Of a stretch of 62,962 bases of DNA, positions 43,312 through 51,281 are shown one piece after another. This DNA is from Sphingomonas sp. Leaf412 (GTDB lineage Bacteria > Pseudomonadota > Alphaproteobacteria > Sphingomonadales > Sphingomonadaceae), in contig NZ_LMQP01000002.1 of NCBI RefSeq assembly GCF_001425405.1, forward strand, positions 212,261 to 275,222, in the 5' to 3' direction. How positions within the stretch are numbered: the first letter of the stretch is position 1; every line of letters begins with the position of its first letter. The notes beneath the pieces were generated by a model. It ran no database searches. It saw nothing but the letters and a program-made list of their open reading frames with translations, and was not told where the DNA came from. The position numbers and the translations under genes are program-made.

Positions 43312-43441
43312 TCCTCCCCGGCACGGGAGGGGGACCAGCCGCAGGCTGGTGGAGGGGGCGGGCCGCAGACGTCGCGCTTCGTGGCGCTCCCGCTCCACCA
43401 CCGGCTGCGCCGGCGGTCCCCCTCCCCGTGCCGGGGAGGAT
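43312..43441. repeat. dispersed palindromic repeat, family C (complete copy)
   Basis: Bounded by TATCCTCCCCGGCACGGGAG and GTGCCGGGGAGGATA, with internal hairpins (CCAGCCGCAGGCTGG; CCGGCTGCGCCGG). Same family as 15648. The remaining 43442-43603 is GC-rich and shows no gene or further feature that I can support. Confidence 0.8.
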
Positions 43442-43603
43442 AAAAAAGGGGAAGGGGCGGGTTGGTCCCGTCTCCGTCCCCCGCACCCTCTCCGTGCTTC
43501 GTTCGGCCCCGCCGCGGGCGAAGCCCGCGTCGTCGGACGGCGCTGCGTGCCGCTGGCCGGGCGTCCCGCGCGGTGGCCGCAGCGTCGCTGCGGCCGTCCC
43601 GCG

Positions 43604-45199
43604 TCACGCCGCAAACTGGTTCATGGTGTTGTGCGTGCCGCCGGCCTTCAGCGCCGCCTCGCCCGCGAAATATTCCTTGTGGTCGTCGCCGATGTCGGAC
43701 CCGCTCATGTTCTGATGCTTCACGCACGCGATGCCTTCGCGGATTTCCTTCCGCTGCACGCCCTTGACGTAGCCCAGCATGCCTGCATCGCCGAAATATT
43801 CCTTCGCCAGATTGTCCGTGGACAAGGCGGCGGTGTGATAGGTCGGCAGCGTGATGAGGTGGTGGAAGATGCCGGCCCGCGCCGCGGCGTCCTTCTGGAA
43901 CGTGCGGATCCGCTCGTCCGCCTCCGCCGCCAGCGGGGTTTCGTCGTAATCCACGCTCATCAGCCGCGCGCGGTCGTAGGGCGCGACATTCTTGCCCGCC
44001 TCGACCCAGGCGTCGAACACCTGCTGGCGGAAATTCAGCGTCCAGTTGAACGACGGCGAGTTGTTGTAGACCAGCTTGGCGTTCGGGATCACCTCGCGGA
44101 TGCGGTCGACCATGCCCGCGATCTGCTCGATATGCGGCTTCTCGGTCTCGATCCACAAAAGGTCCGCGCCGTTCTGCAACGACGTGATGCAATCGAGGAC
44201 GCAACGGTCCGCGCCGGTGCCCTCGCGGAACTGGAACAGGTTGGACGCGAGCCGCTTGGGCCGCATCAGCTTGCCGTCGCGCTCGATCACCACGTCGCCG
44301 CGCAGCGAGGACAGGTCGGTCACCTCCTCGCAATCGAGGAAGGCGTTATACTGGTCGCCGATGTCGCCGGCTTCCGTGCTGTACGCGATCTGCTTCGTCA
44401 GGCCCGCGCCCAGCGAGTCGGTGCGCGTGACGATGATGCCGTCTTCCACGCCCATTTCGAGGAAAGCGTAGCGGCAGGCGCGCACCTTCGCCAGGAAGTC
44501 CTCGTGCGGCACGGTGACCTTGCCGTCCTGATGCCCGCACTGCTTCTCGTCGCTGACCTGGTTCTCGATCTGGAGCGCGCAGGCGCCCGCCTCGATCATC
44601 TTCTTCGCCAAAAGGTACGTCGCCTCGGCATTGCCGAAGCCCGCGTCGATGTCCGCGATGATCGGCACGACGTGCGTTTCGTAACCGTCGATCGCGTTCA
44701 GCAGGCGCTGCGCCTCCAGTTCGTTGCCCGTCTCGCGCGCGGCGTCGAGGTCGCGGAACATCATCCCCAGTTCGCGCGCGTCGGCCTGCTTCAGGAAGGT
44801 GTACAATTCCTCGATCAGCGCGGGCACGCTCGTCTTCTCGTGCATCGACTGGTCGGGCAGCGGTCCGAAATCGCTGCGCAGCGCGGCGACCATCCAGCCG
44901 GACAGGTAGAGGTAGCGGCCCTTGGTGGTGCCGAAATGCTTCTTGATCGAGATGAGCTTCTGCTGCCCGATGAAGCCGTGCCAGCAACCCAGCGACTGCG
45001 TGTACTCGGCGGGGTTGGCGTCATAGGCGGCCATATCGCGACGCATGATGCCCGCGGTGTATTTCGCGATATCCAGCCCGGTGCGGAACCGGTTCTGCAA
45101 CTGCATCCGCGCGACCGATTCGGCGTCGATGCCGTCCCATGTGCCGTTGAAGCTGCGGATCAGCGTGTCGGCGCCGGCGATCTGGTCCTGATAGGTCAC
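43604..45199 (-). CDS. aceA: isocitrate lyase
   Basis: Splits isocitrate into succinate and glyoxylate, the first glyoxylate-shunt step. At 531 residues it belongs to the long subclass; the active-site loop reads DEKQCGHQDGKVTVPHEDF with the catalytic cysteine in KQCGH, where the short enterobacterial form has KKCGH. Other blocks: LSGWMVAALRSDFGPLPDQS, ADIDAGFGNAEATYLLAKKM and WIETEKPHIEQIAGMVDRI. Its product feeds GlcB, encoded at the other end of the window. The divergent ScfR/RamB-type regulator is the likely controller. Confidence 0.97.
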   Translation of the reverse strand: MTYQDQIAGADTLIRSFNGTWDGIDAESVARMQLQNRFRTGLDIAKYTAGIMRRDMAAYDANPAEYTQSLGCWHGFIGQQKLISIKKHFGTTKGRYLYLSGWMVAALRSDFGPLPDQSMHEKTSVPALIEELYTFLKQADARELGMMFRDLDAARETGNELEAQRLLNAIDGYETHVVPIIADIDAGFGNAEATYLLAKKMIEAGACALQIENQVSDEKQCGHQDGKVTVPHEDFLAKVRACRYAFLEMGVEDGIIVTRTDSLGAGLTKQIAYSTEAGDIGDQYNAFLDCEEVTDLSSLRGDVVIERDGKLMRPKRLASNLFQFREGTGADRCVLDCITSLQNGADLLWIETEKPHIEQIAGMVDRIREVIPNAKLVYNNSPSFNWTLNFRQQVFDAWVEAGKNVAPYDRARLMSVDYDETPLAAEADERIRTFQKDAAARAGIFHHLITLPTYHTAALSTDNLAKEYFGDAGMLGYVKGVQRKEIREGIACVKHQNMSGSDIGDDHKEYFAGEAALKAGGTHNTMNQFAA

Positions 45200-45225
45200 G
45201 GGGTCATCCTTGGTTCTGTCGAATC

Positions 45226-45310
45226 CCCACCGCCGTTCGCCCTGAGCGACGTCGAAGGGCCTGCCGAGCGCATCGGCTTCGACTTCGCTCAGCCCGAACG
45301 GTGGTGGGGA
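45226..45310. repeat. dispersed palindromic repeat, family B
   Basis: Arms CCGTTCGCCCTGAGCGACGT and CTTCGACTTCGCTCAGCCCG, bounded by CCCCACCG and CGGTGGTGGGG, giving one of the longest inverted copies. It lies between the 51-residue gene and aceA, probably within one transcript. Confidence 0.82.
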
Positions 45311-45391
45311 CTCTGGATTCTTCGCGGGGGGAATGTCCGCCGGCGCTTGGGACGCCGGCGGACACCTTTCCTCCCCAGGAAACGGGTTGGT

Positions 45392-45547
45392 TCAGCCGAG
45401 GCGGCCGAGGCGGTGGTACAGGGCGGAGAATTTCGACGAGCGCGGATCGTCCGCGATCTGCTTCACGTAGCTGGCGACCGCTTCCTTCATCAGGCCGAAA
45501 TCCTCGGTCGAGAACACGGCGCGGGCGCGCTGGGGTTCGGTCGTCAT
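45392..45547 (-). CDS. 51-residue protein upstream of isocitrate lyase
   Basis: A short coding region with a strong GAGGAGA site nine bases before the ATG. The product reads MTTEPQRARAVFSTEDFGLM, then KEAVASYVKQIADDPRSSKF and SALYHRLGRLG. It is charged, has no signal peptide or membrane segment, and looks like a small helical cytosolic protein. I cannot name a family. Same strand as aceA and directly behind the shared regulatory region, so it is expected to be co-expressed with isocitrate lyase. Confidence 0.68.
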   Translation of the reverse strand: MTTEPQRARAVFSTEDFGLMKEAVASYVKQIADDPRSSKFSALYHRLGRLG

Positions 45548-45625
45548 CGTGGGTCTCCTCGTTCGCGGCATCGCTGCCTTGCGACCGGGGTTACGCCGCG
45601 GAAATTGTCACGAACACCTGTATCG

Positions 45626-45663
45626 ACACCGTTTCGGGGTCGCATCGTCGCATGAAACGGTGT
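45626..45663. promoter_or_regulatory. inverted repeat between the aceA unit and its regulator
   Basis: A perfect 10-bp inverted repeat, ACACCGTTTC at 45626-45635 and GAAACGGTGT at 45654-45663, with an 18-base spacer. It lies centrally in the 153-bp divergent region. As spacing equals roughly three helical turns centre to centre, two protomer pairs could bind on one face. Candidate operator; binding protein is inference. Confidence 0.55.
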
Positions 45664-45678
45664 TAACCCGTGTGAAGC

Positions 45679-45693
45679 TGTAAAGGATTTACA
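45679..45693. promoter_or_regulatory. palindromic operator candidate before the ScfR/RamB-type gene
   Basis: TGTAAAGGATTTACA, a perfect 6-bp inverted repeat with a 3-base centre, seven bases before the regulator's ATG. A site at this position would suit autoregulation, blocking ribosome loading or promoter clearance. Confidence 0.55.
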
Positions 45694-45700
45694 ACGCGTC

Positions 45701-47086
45701 ATGGCGGTCGACAAACTGATGGCGGGGCATGTCGTGCGGCGGCTGCGGCGGCGGCTGGCGTTGAGCCAGGCCGCGATGGCGGAGATGCTGGGGATCAGCC
45801 CCAGCTACCTCAACCTGGTCGAACGCAACCAGCGGCCGGTGTCCGCGACGGTACTGGTGCGGCTGGCGGAGACGTTCGACCTCGACCCCCGCGCGCTGGC
45901 CGCGGCGGAGCCGGGGGGCGGGGCGGCGGCGATGCGGCGGCGGCTGGCCGACCCCCTGTTCGCGGACCTGGAAGTCGACCGCACCGAGCTGGAGGAATGG
46001 CTGGCCGCCGCGCCCGGCGGGGCGGAGGCGTTCGCGCGCGCCTACGATCGCGGGGGCGCGGGCGGCGAGGCGGCGCCTGCGACGGACGATCCGGTCGCGG
46101 CGGTGCGGCGCGAGATCGAGCGGTGGCGCAACCATTTCCCCGACCTCGACGCGGCGGCGGAGGCGCTGGCGGACGAATTGCGGCTGGCGGCGGGGGACCT
46201 GTACGGCGTGATCGCGGAGCGGCTGCGCGCGAAGCATCAATTGTCGATCCGCGTCCTGCCCGCCGACGTGATGCCCGACGCGTTGCGGCGGCTGGACCTG
46301 CACGCGCGGCAGTTGCAGCTGAGCGAGCTGCTCGACCCCGCCAGCCGCACCTTCGCGGTCGCGATGCACCTGGCGCAGGGCGAGGCGCGGGCGGAGATCG
46401 AGGCGCTGGCGCGCGGCGCGGGCTTCACCGACCGGACGAGCGAGCGGCTGTATCGACGCCACCTGTCGGGGTATTTCGCGGCGGCGGTGATGATGCCCTA
46501 CGCCCGCTTCCTGCGCGCGTGCGAGACGACGGGATATGACATCGAACTGCTCCAGCGGCGCTTCGGCGCGGGGTTCGAGCAGGTCGCGCACCGGTTGACG
46601 ACGCTGTCGCGGGTCGGTGCGCGGGGCCTGCCCTTTTTCATGATCCGGATCGATCGCGCGGGCGTGTCGTCGAAACGCTATGCGGGGGCGAGCGGCGCCG
46701 CGCTGGTGGAGGCGGACGCGCGCTGCCCGCTGTGGCGGTTGCACCATGCGTTCGACCGGCCGGGCAGCCTTGCGGTGCAGCTGGTCGAGCTGGAGGACGG
46801 TGCGCGCTTCCTGACGATGGCGCGGACGGTGGCGCCGCAGGGACGGCGCCACGGGCTGGTCGCGGCGGAGTTCGCGGTCGGGTTGGGGGTCGAGGAGGGG
46901 ATGGCGGGCGCGCTGGCGGCGGCCCGCGGCATGGACCTGGCCGGCACCGCGACGCCGATCGGGCTGGGGTGCCGCCGCTGCCTGCGCCCTGCCTGTCCGC
47001 AGCGGTCGGCGGTGCCCGCGGGGCGGGCGTGGGTCGTGAACGAGCGCGAGCGCGGGGTGAGCGCGATCGCCTTCGCCGGGGACTGA
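45701..47086 (+). CDS. ScfR/RamB-type XRE transcriptional regulator
   Basis: A 461-residue regulator of the short-chain fatty acyl-CoA family. N-terminal XRE helix-turn-helix (LSQAAMAEMLGISPSYLNLV, ERNQRPVSATVLVRLAETF), a central IrrE/DUF955-like region, and a C-terminal DUF2083 domain ending in the cysteine motif GCRRCLRPACPQRSAVPAGR. Family members such as RamB and ScfR control acetate, glyoxylate and propionyl-CoA genes, which fits the divergent isocitrate lyase. CoA-ester sensing is family knowledge, not seen in sequence. Confidence 0.92.
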   Translation: MAVDKLMAGHVVRRLRRRLALSQAAMAEMLGISPSYLNLVERNQRPVSATVLVRLAETFDLDPRALAAAEPGGGAAAMRRRLADPLFADLEVDRTELEEWLAAAPGGAEAFARAYDRGGAGGEAAPATDDPVAAVRREIERWRNHFPDLDAAAEALADELRLAAGDLYGVIAERLRAKHQLSIRVLPADVMPDALRRLDLHARQLQLSELLDPASRTFAVAMHLAQGEARAEIEALARGAGFTDRTSERLYRRHLSGYFAAAVMMPYARFLRACETTGYDIELLQRRFGAGFEQVAHRLTTLSRVGARGLPFFMIRIDRAGVSSKRYAGASGAALVEADARCPLWRLHHAFDRPGSLAVQLVELEDGARFLTMARTVAPQGRRHGLVAAEFAVGLGVEEGMAGALAAARGMDLAGTATPIGLGCRRCLRPACPQRSAVPAGRAWVVNERERGVSAIAFAGD

Positions 47087-47118
47087 CAAGCCGCGATCGC
47101 GCGGGCATAGGCGGCGTC

Positions 47119-47778
47119 ATGAACGCGACCCATTTCGCCGCCGCCCTGACGCTCGCCGTCGCGACGCCCGCCGCCGCGCGAGTCGACCACGATGCCAGTG
47201 TCTGGCTGAACCTGACGGCGACGGGGAAGATATCGGGCAAGCTCATCTACTTCGCCGAGATCCAGCCGCGCGTCGGCAACGACGTGTCGGAGGTCGAGCA
47301 GGTGCTGCTGCGCCCCGCGATCGGCGTGCAGGCGACGCGCGACATTCAGCTGTTCGCGGGATATGTGCACGTCGCCGAGCCCGCGGCGAACCGCAACGAG
47401 GAGCGGTTGTTCCAGCAGGCGACGGTGTTCTTCCGCGACCTGCCCGGCGAGTTGCAGTCGCGCACCCGGCTGGAGCAGCGCTGGCGGTCGGACGGGCGCG
47501 ACATGCAATGGCGGCTGCGCGAGATGCTGCGCTACGAATATCCGGTCACGCCCCGGCTGGCGCCGATGGCGTCGATCGAGGGGTTCGTCGCGCTCAACGC
47601 ACCCGACTGGCGCGCGCGCGAGGGGTTCGACCAGCTGCGGACGTTCGTCGGCGTGGAGGTCGGGCTGAAGGGACGGTCGACGATCGAGGCGGGATATCTG
47701 AACCAGATCGTCGACCTGCCGGGGGCGGCGTCGCGGATGAACCACGTCCTGTCGGTGGCGGTGTTCTTCCGCCACTGA
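47119..47778 (+). CDS. DUF2490 domain outer-membrane-type protein
   Basis: A 219-residue exported protein: signal peptide MNATHFAAALTLAVATPAAA, then a beta-rich domain of the DUF2490 family (YFAEIQPRVGNDVSEVEQVL and FRDLPGELQSRTRLEQRWRS) ending in an aromatic-basic tail (VFFRH). Probably a small beta-barrel of unknown function. It follows the regulator by 32 bases and may share its transcript, but has no metabolic link I can see. Confidence 0.85.
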   Translation: MNATHFAAALTLAVATPAAARVDHDASVWLNLTATGKISGKLIYFAEIQPRVGNDVSEVEQVLLRPAIGVQATRDIQLFAGYVHVAEPAANRNEERLFQQATVFFRDLPGELQSRTRLEQRWRSDGRDMQWRLREMLRYEYPVTPRLAPMASIEGFVALNAPDWRAREGFDQLRTFVGVEVGLKGRSTIEAGYLNQIVDLPGAASRMNHVLSVAVFFRH

Positions 47779-47785
47779 CGCAGGG

Positions 47786-48739
47786 TCAGGCGCCGGCGTC
47801 GGTCAGCCGGGCCTGCTGCTCCGGCGACAGCGCCAGGTCCATCGCGCCCAGCAGGTCCGCGACCTGCTCCACCGACGTCGCACTGGCGATCGGGGCGGTG
47901 ACGCCCGGCTGGTCCTTCAGCCACGCCAGCGCGACCTGCGCGTGGGTCGCGCCGGTGTCGGCGACGACCGCGTCCATCGCGGCCAGGACCGCGGCGCCCG
48001 TGCCGGACAACAGATCCTTCATCCGCCCGCCGCGGACGCTCTTGCCCAGGTCGTCGGCCGAACGGTATTTGCCGGTCAGGAAGCCCGATGCCAGCCCGTA
48101 ATAGGGCACGACGCCGACGTTCTCGGACACGCACAGGTCCTGCAACTCGCCCTCGAACTTGTGGCGGCTGACCAGATTATATTCGGGTTGCAGCACGTCG
48201 TAGCGCGGCAGCCCCGCGGCGCGCGCCGCCTCGTTCGCGGATTTCAGCCGCGCGGCATGGAAGTTCGACGCGCCCAGCACGCGCACCTTTCCGGCCGCGA
48301 CCAGCGTGGCGAACGCCTCCAGCACCGCCTCCTGCGGCACCGAATCGTCATCCTGGTGCGCGAAATACAGGTCGATGCGATCAGTGCCGAGCCGCTTCAG
48401 CGACGCCTCGCACGCCGCGGCAATCCGCGCGGGCGCCAGCTTCTCGCCGCCTTCGCCCGGCAGCATCCCGACCTTCGTCGCGATCAGCACGCGATCGCGC
48501 TTCCCCGCGTCCGAGCGCAGCCATTCGCCGATCACGCTTTCGGACTCGCCCCCGGCATGTCCCGGCACCCAGGCGGAATAGACGTCGGCGGTGTCGATCA
48601 TCGTCCCCCCGCCGTCGACGAAGGCGTCGAGGACGGCGAAACTGGTGGCCCGGTCCGCGGTCCAGCCGAAGACGTTGCCGCCCAGTACCAAGGGCGCGAT
48701 GCGCAGGTCGGACGATCCCAGTCGGCGGGTGTCGGTCAT
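47786..48739 (-). CDS. aldo/keto reductase
   Basis: A 317-residue NADPH-dependent reductase of the AKR family (YajO/Tas-like branch). The catalytic tetrad is visible: aspartate and tyrosine in IDTADVYSAW, lysine in LIATKVGM, histidine in LYFAHQDDD. LQPEYNLVSR and GLASGFLTGKYRSADDLGKS are branch-specific. Substrate not predictable. Its start overlaps the stop of the small lipoprotein gene (ATGA). Confidence 0.92.
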   Translation of the reverse strand: MTDTRRLGSSDLRIAPLVLGGNVFGWTADRATSFAVLDAFVDGGGTMIDTADVYSAWVPGHAGGESESVIGEWLRSDAGKRDRVLIATKVGMLPGEGGEKLAPARIAAACEASLKRLGTDRIDLYFAHQDDDSVPQEAVLEAFATLVAAGKVRVLGASNFHAARLKSANEAARAAGLPRYDVLQPEYNLVSRHKFEGELQDLCVSENVGVVPYYGLASGFLTGKYRSADDLGKSVRGGRMKDLLSGTGAAVLAAMDAVVADTGATHAQVALAWLKDQPGVTAPIASATSVEQVADLLGAMDLALSPEQQARLTDAGA

Positions 48740-48918
48740 GGTCGCGGATCGCCTATATTGTCGGTGACGTCCTCCAGCGCGACGCTGTTCGCGTCGAGCA
48801 TCTCGGCCGCCCGGTTCAGTTGCCGGTCCTCATTGGGAGACAGGACCGTGGAGGGATCGTCGCCGCCCGAACAGGCGGCGACGACCAGCAGCCCGGCGAT
48901 CGCCGCGCCGCGACGCAT
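48736..48918 (-). CDS. 60-residue lipoprotein
   Basis: Signal peptide with lipobox VAAC (MRRGAAIAGLLVVAACSGGD) and a short charged remainder (LSPNEDRQLNRAAEMLDANS) that could form one helix. No family recognised. It is translationally coupled on both sides: its start overlaps the stop of the next upstream gene by one base and its stop overlaps the aldo/keto reductase ATG. Confidence 0.72.
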   Translation of the reverse strand: MRRGAAIAGLLVVAACSGGDDPSTVLSPNEDRQLNRAAEMLDANSVALEDVTDNIGDPRP

Positions 48919-49247
48919 CAATCGCGGTCGCGGATCGCGTTGCCCGCGCGGGTCAGCGCGTTGCCGGTGGCGTCGGCGGCGTCGTCCGCCGCGGCGCCGA
49001 TTGCGGCGCCCGCGCGGTCGGCCGAATTCTCCGCACCCGCCAGCGCATCCTCCGTTGCGGTCCGGACGTCGCGCGACGCGTCGCGGGTCGCGGCCTCGAC
49101 GTCGGAGGAGGCGTTGTCCACGGTCGCCGCGGTATCGGCGGCGATGACGTTGCCCGCCTGCGCCGTCTCGTCCTCCGCCCGCTCGCTGCATGCGGCGGTC
49201 GACAGCGTCGCCGCCATGGCGAGGCCCAGGGTGGTCGCGAACTTCAT
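48918..49247 (-). CDS. alanine-rich lipoprotein with repeated helical pattern
   Basis: A 109-residue lipoprotein: signal peptide ending STAAC (cysteine about residue 20), then nearly 85 residues of alanine/aspartate-rich sequence with a seven- to eleven-residue repeat (DNASSDVEAATRDASRDVRT, GAENSADRAGAAIGAAADDA). It should form a long amphipathic or coiled helix anchored to a membrane. I start at MKFATT (49247); the longer frame upstream has no lipoprotein logic. Confidence 0.75.
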   Translation of the reverse strand: MKFATTLGLAMAATLSTAACSERAEDETAQAGNVIAADTAATVDNASSDVEAATRDASRDVRTATEDALAGAENSADRAGAAIGAAADDAADATGNALTRAGNAIRDRD

Positions 49248-49361
49248 ATGGTTTCTCCCCATCACGGACTGGAACACATGCCAGCGGGCTGGGCAACGAA
49301 GCAAGCGCGCGAAGGGTCCGGTACGGGACGGACGGATAAGACGCCGATGCCGCGTTGACCG

Positions 49362-49383
49362 CATATAAAGATATCTTTATATG
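49362..49383. promoter_or_regulatory. 22-bp perfect palindrome, candidate SahR-type operator
   Basis: CATATAAAGAT at 49362-49372 and its exact inverse ATCTTTATATG at 49373-49383. It ends within the first possible start codon of the ArsR-methyltransferase gene and is by far the most A/T-rich stretch nearby. SahR-family regulators of methionine-cycle genes bind A/T-rich palindromes of this kind; assignment to the adjacent regulator is inference. Confidence 0.75.
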
Positions 49384-49392
49384 TTGATCGCA

Positions 49393-50343
49393 ATGACGAT
49401 CGCCCTCGATATCTTCCGCGCGCTGGCGGACTCGTCCCGCCTGCGGATCGTCGCCCTGCTGCGCGCGATGGAATTGTCCGTCGGCGAACTGGCACAGGTC
49501 CTGGGACAGAGCCAGCCGCGCGTCAGCCGGCATGTGAAGATCCTGACCGATGCCGGGCTTGCCGAACGGCGCAAGGAAGGCAGCTGGGTGTTCGTGGCGC
49601 TGGGCGAGGCGGCGCGGGTCGCCCCGGTACTGGCGGCGCTGGACGCCTGGGGCGCGGAGCGCGAGACGGTGGCGGATGCGGCGCGGCTGGCCGCGGTGCG
49701 CGCGGACCGCGCGGCGGCGGCGGCGGGCTGGTTCGAGGCGCATGCGCGCGAATGGGACGCGATCCGCTCGCTGCACGTGGCGGAGGATCAGGTCGAGGCG
49801 GCGATGCTCCGCGCGCTGGACGGCGAACCGATCGGGCGGCTGATCGACATCGGCACCGGCACAGGGCGGATGATCGAATTGTTCGCGGGCCGTGCCAGCC
49901 ATGCGCTGGGCATCGACCGGTCGTCCGAGATGCTGCGGCTGGCGCGGGCCAAGCTCGGGGCGGGGGGGCTCGCCAATGCCGAATTGCGGCAGGCGGACCT
50001 GTACGCGCTGCCCATGGCGGACGATGCGGCGGACGTCGCGATCATCCACCACGTCCTGCACTTCGCGCAGCAACCGGGTGCCGCGATCCAGGAGGCGGGA
50101 CGCGTGCTGGCGCCGGGCGGACGGTTGCTGATCGCGGATTTCGCGCCGCACGACCGCGAGGAACTGCGCGCGCGCGACGCGCACACCCGGCTCGGCTTCT
50201 CCGACGCGCAGATCGAGGGGTGGTTCGACGCCGCCGGGCTTCGTCCCGCGCGAGTCGATACGCTGGAGGGCGGGGAGCTGACGGTGAAATTGTGGCTGGC
50301 GCGCAAGACGGGCGCGCCGCTGAGAGAGGTGAAGGCGGCATGA
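49393..50343 (+). CDS. ArsR-family regulator fused to SAM-dependent methyltransferase (SahR-like)
   Basis: A 316-residue fusion. Residues 1-90: winged helix-turn-helix (FRALADSSRLRIVALLRAME, LGQSQPRVSRHVKILTDAGL). Residues about 140-310: class I methyltransferase fold with the SAM/SAH motif LIDIGTGTGRMIELFAGR, LYALPMADDAADVAIIHHVL and GRVLAPGGRLLIADFAP. SahR-type proteins use this domain to sense S-adenosylhomocysteine and repress methionine-cycle genes. ATG 49381, inside the palindrome, is the other possible start. ATGA overlap with metF. Confidence 0.88.
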   Translation: MTIALDIFRALADSSRLRIVALLRAMELSVGELAQVLGQSQPRVSRHVKILTDAGLAERRKEGSWVFVALGEAARVAPVLAALDAWGAERETVADAARLAAVRADRAAAAAGWFEAHAREWDAIRSLHVAEDQVEAAMLRALDGEPIGRLIDIGTGTGRMIELFAGRASHALGIDRSSEMLRLARAKLGAGGLANAELRQADLYALPMADDAADVAIIHHVLHFAQQPGAAIQEAGRVLAPGGRLLIADFAPHDREELRARDAHTRLGFSDAQIEGWFDAAGLRPARVDTLEGGELTVKLWLARKTGAPLREVKAA

Positions 50344-51281
50344 ATTTCTCGGTCCGGCAGATGACGGAGGCCGCACGCGCCCTGGACGCGCCGCTGTACG
50401 CCGACGTCGGCGGCGACGTGGAGGTCAGTTTCGAATTCTCGCCGCCCAAGACCGACAAGGCGGAGGCGACATTGTGGGAATCGATCGAGACGCTGGCGCC
50501 TTTGTCGCCGCGTTTCCTGTCGGTCACCTACGGCGCGGGCGGGTCGACGCGCGATCGCACGCACGCGACGGTGGCGCGGATCGCGCGCGAAACCACGGTG
50601 CCCGCCGCCGCGCATCTGACCTGCGTCGAGGCGACGCGCGACGAGATCGATGCGGTGGCGGAGGAATATTGGGCGGCGGGCGTGCGGCACATCGTCGCGC
50701 TGCGCGGCGATCCCCCCGCGGGCGCGCAGGATTATGCGCCGCATCCCGGCGGATACGAGAATGCGGCGGCGCTGGTGGAGGGGCTGCGGCGGCTGCACCC
50801 GTTCGAGATTTCGGTCGCGGCCTATCCCGAATGCCATCCGTCGTCGGCCAATCTGGCGGCGGACCTCGATAACCTCAGGCGGAAGCTGGACGCGGGCGCC
50901 AATCGCGCCATCACGCAATTCTTCTTCGAGCCCGACACCTTCTTCCGCTATCGCGACGCCGCGGCGGCGGCGGGGATCGATGCGGAGATCGTGCCGGGCG
51001 TGATGCCCGTGGGCAGCTTCGCGGGCATCCGCCGCATGGCCGCGATGTGCGGCACCGACGTGCCCGGCTGGCTCGACCGCCTGTTCGAGGGGCTGGACGA
51101 CAAGCCCGCGGCGCGCCAGCTGGTCGCGGCGACCGTCGCGGCCGAATTGTGCCGCAAGCTGTATGCGGGCGGGGTCAAGCAATTCCACTTCTACACCATG
51201 AACAAGGCCGAGCTGAGCTTCGCGATCTGCCACCTGCTGGGGGTGCGCAGCGCGGGCCGGGCCGCGGCGGAGGCGGCGTGA
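50340..51281 (+). CDS. metF: 5,10-methylenetetrahydrofolate reductase
   Basis: Flavoenzyme that makes 5-methyltetrahydrofolate for methionine synthesis. The 313 residues form the single TIM barrel: catalytic glutamate in VSFEFSPPKTDKAEATLW, TYGAGGSTRDRTHATVARIA, HIVALRGDPP, and ISVAAYPECHPSS, plus AITQFFFEPDTFFRYRD. Operon: overlaps the SahR-like gene by four bases and the metH N-terminal gene by one base (TGATG). Confidence 0.96.
   Translation: MNFSVRQMTEAARALDAPLYADVGGDVEVSFEFSPPKTDKAEATLWESIETLAPLSPRFLSVTYGAGGSTRDRTHATVARIARETTVPAAAHLTCVEATRDEIDAVAEEYWAAGVRHIVALRGDPPAGAQDYAPHPGGYENAAALVEGLRRLHPFEISVAAYPECHPSSANLAADLDNLRRKLDAGANRAITQFFFEPDTFFRYRDAAAAAGIDAEIVPGVMPVGSFAGIRRMAAMCGTDVPGWLDRLFEGLDDKPAARQLVAATVAAELCRKLYAGGVKQFHFYTMNKAELSFAICHLLGVRSAGRAAAEAA

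Noticed and set aside
49248..49392. Possible SAM or SAH riboswitch before the methionine operon
   Set aside because: The palindrome reaches the start codon and leaves no leader long enough for a riboswitch fold; a protein operator explains it better.
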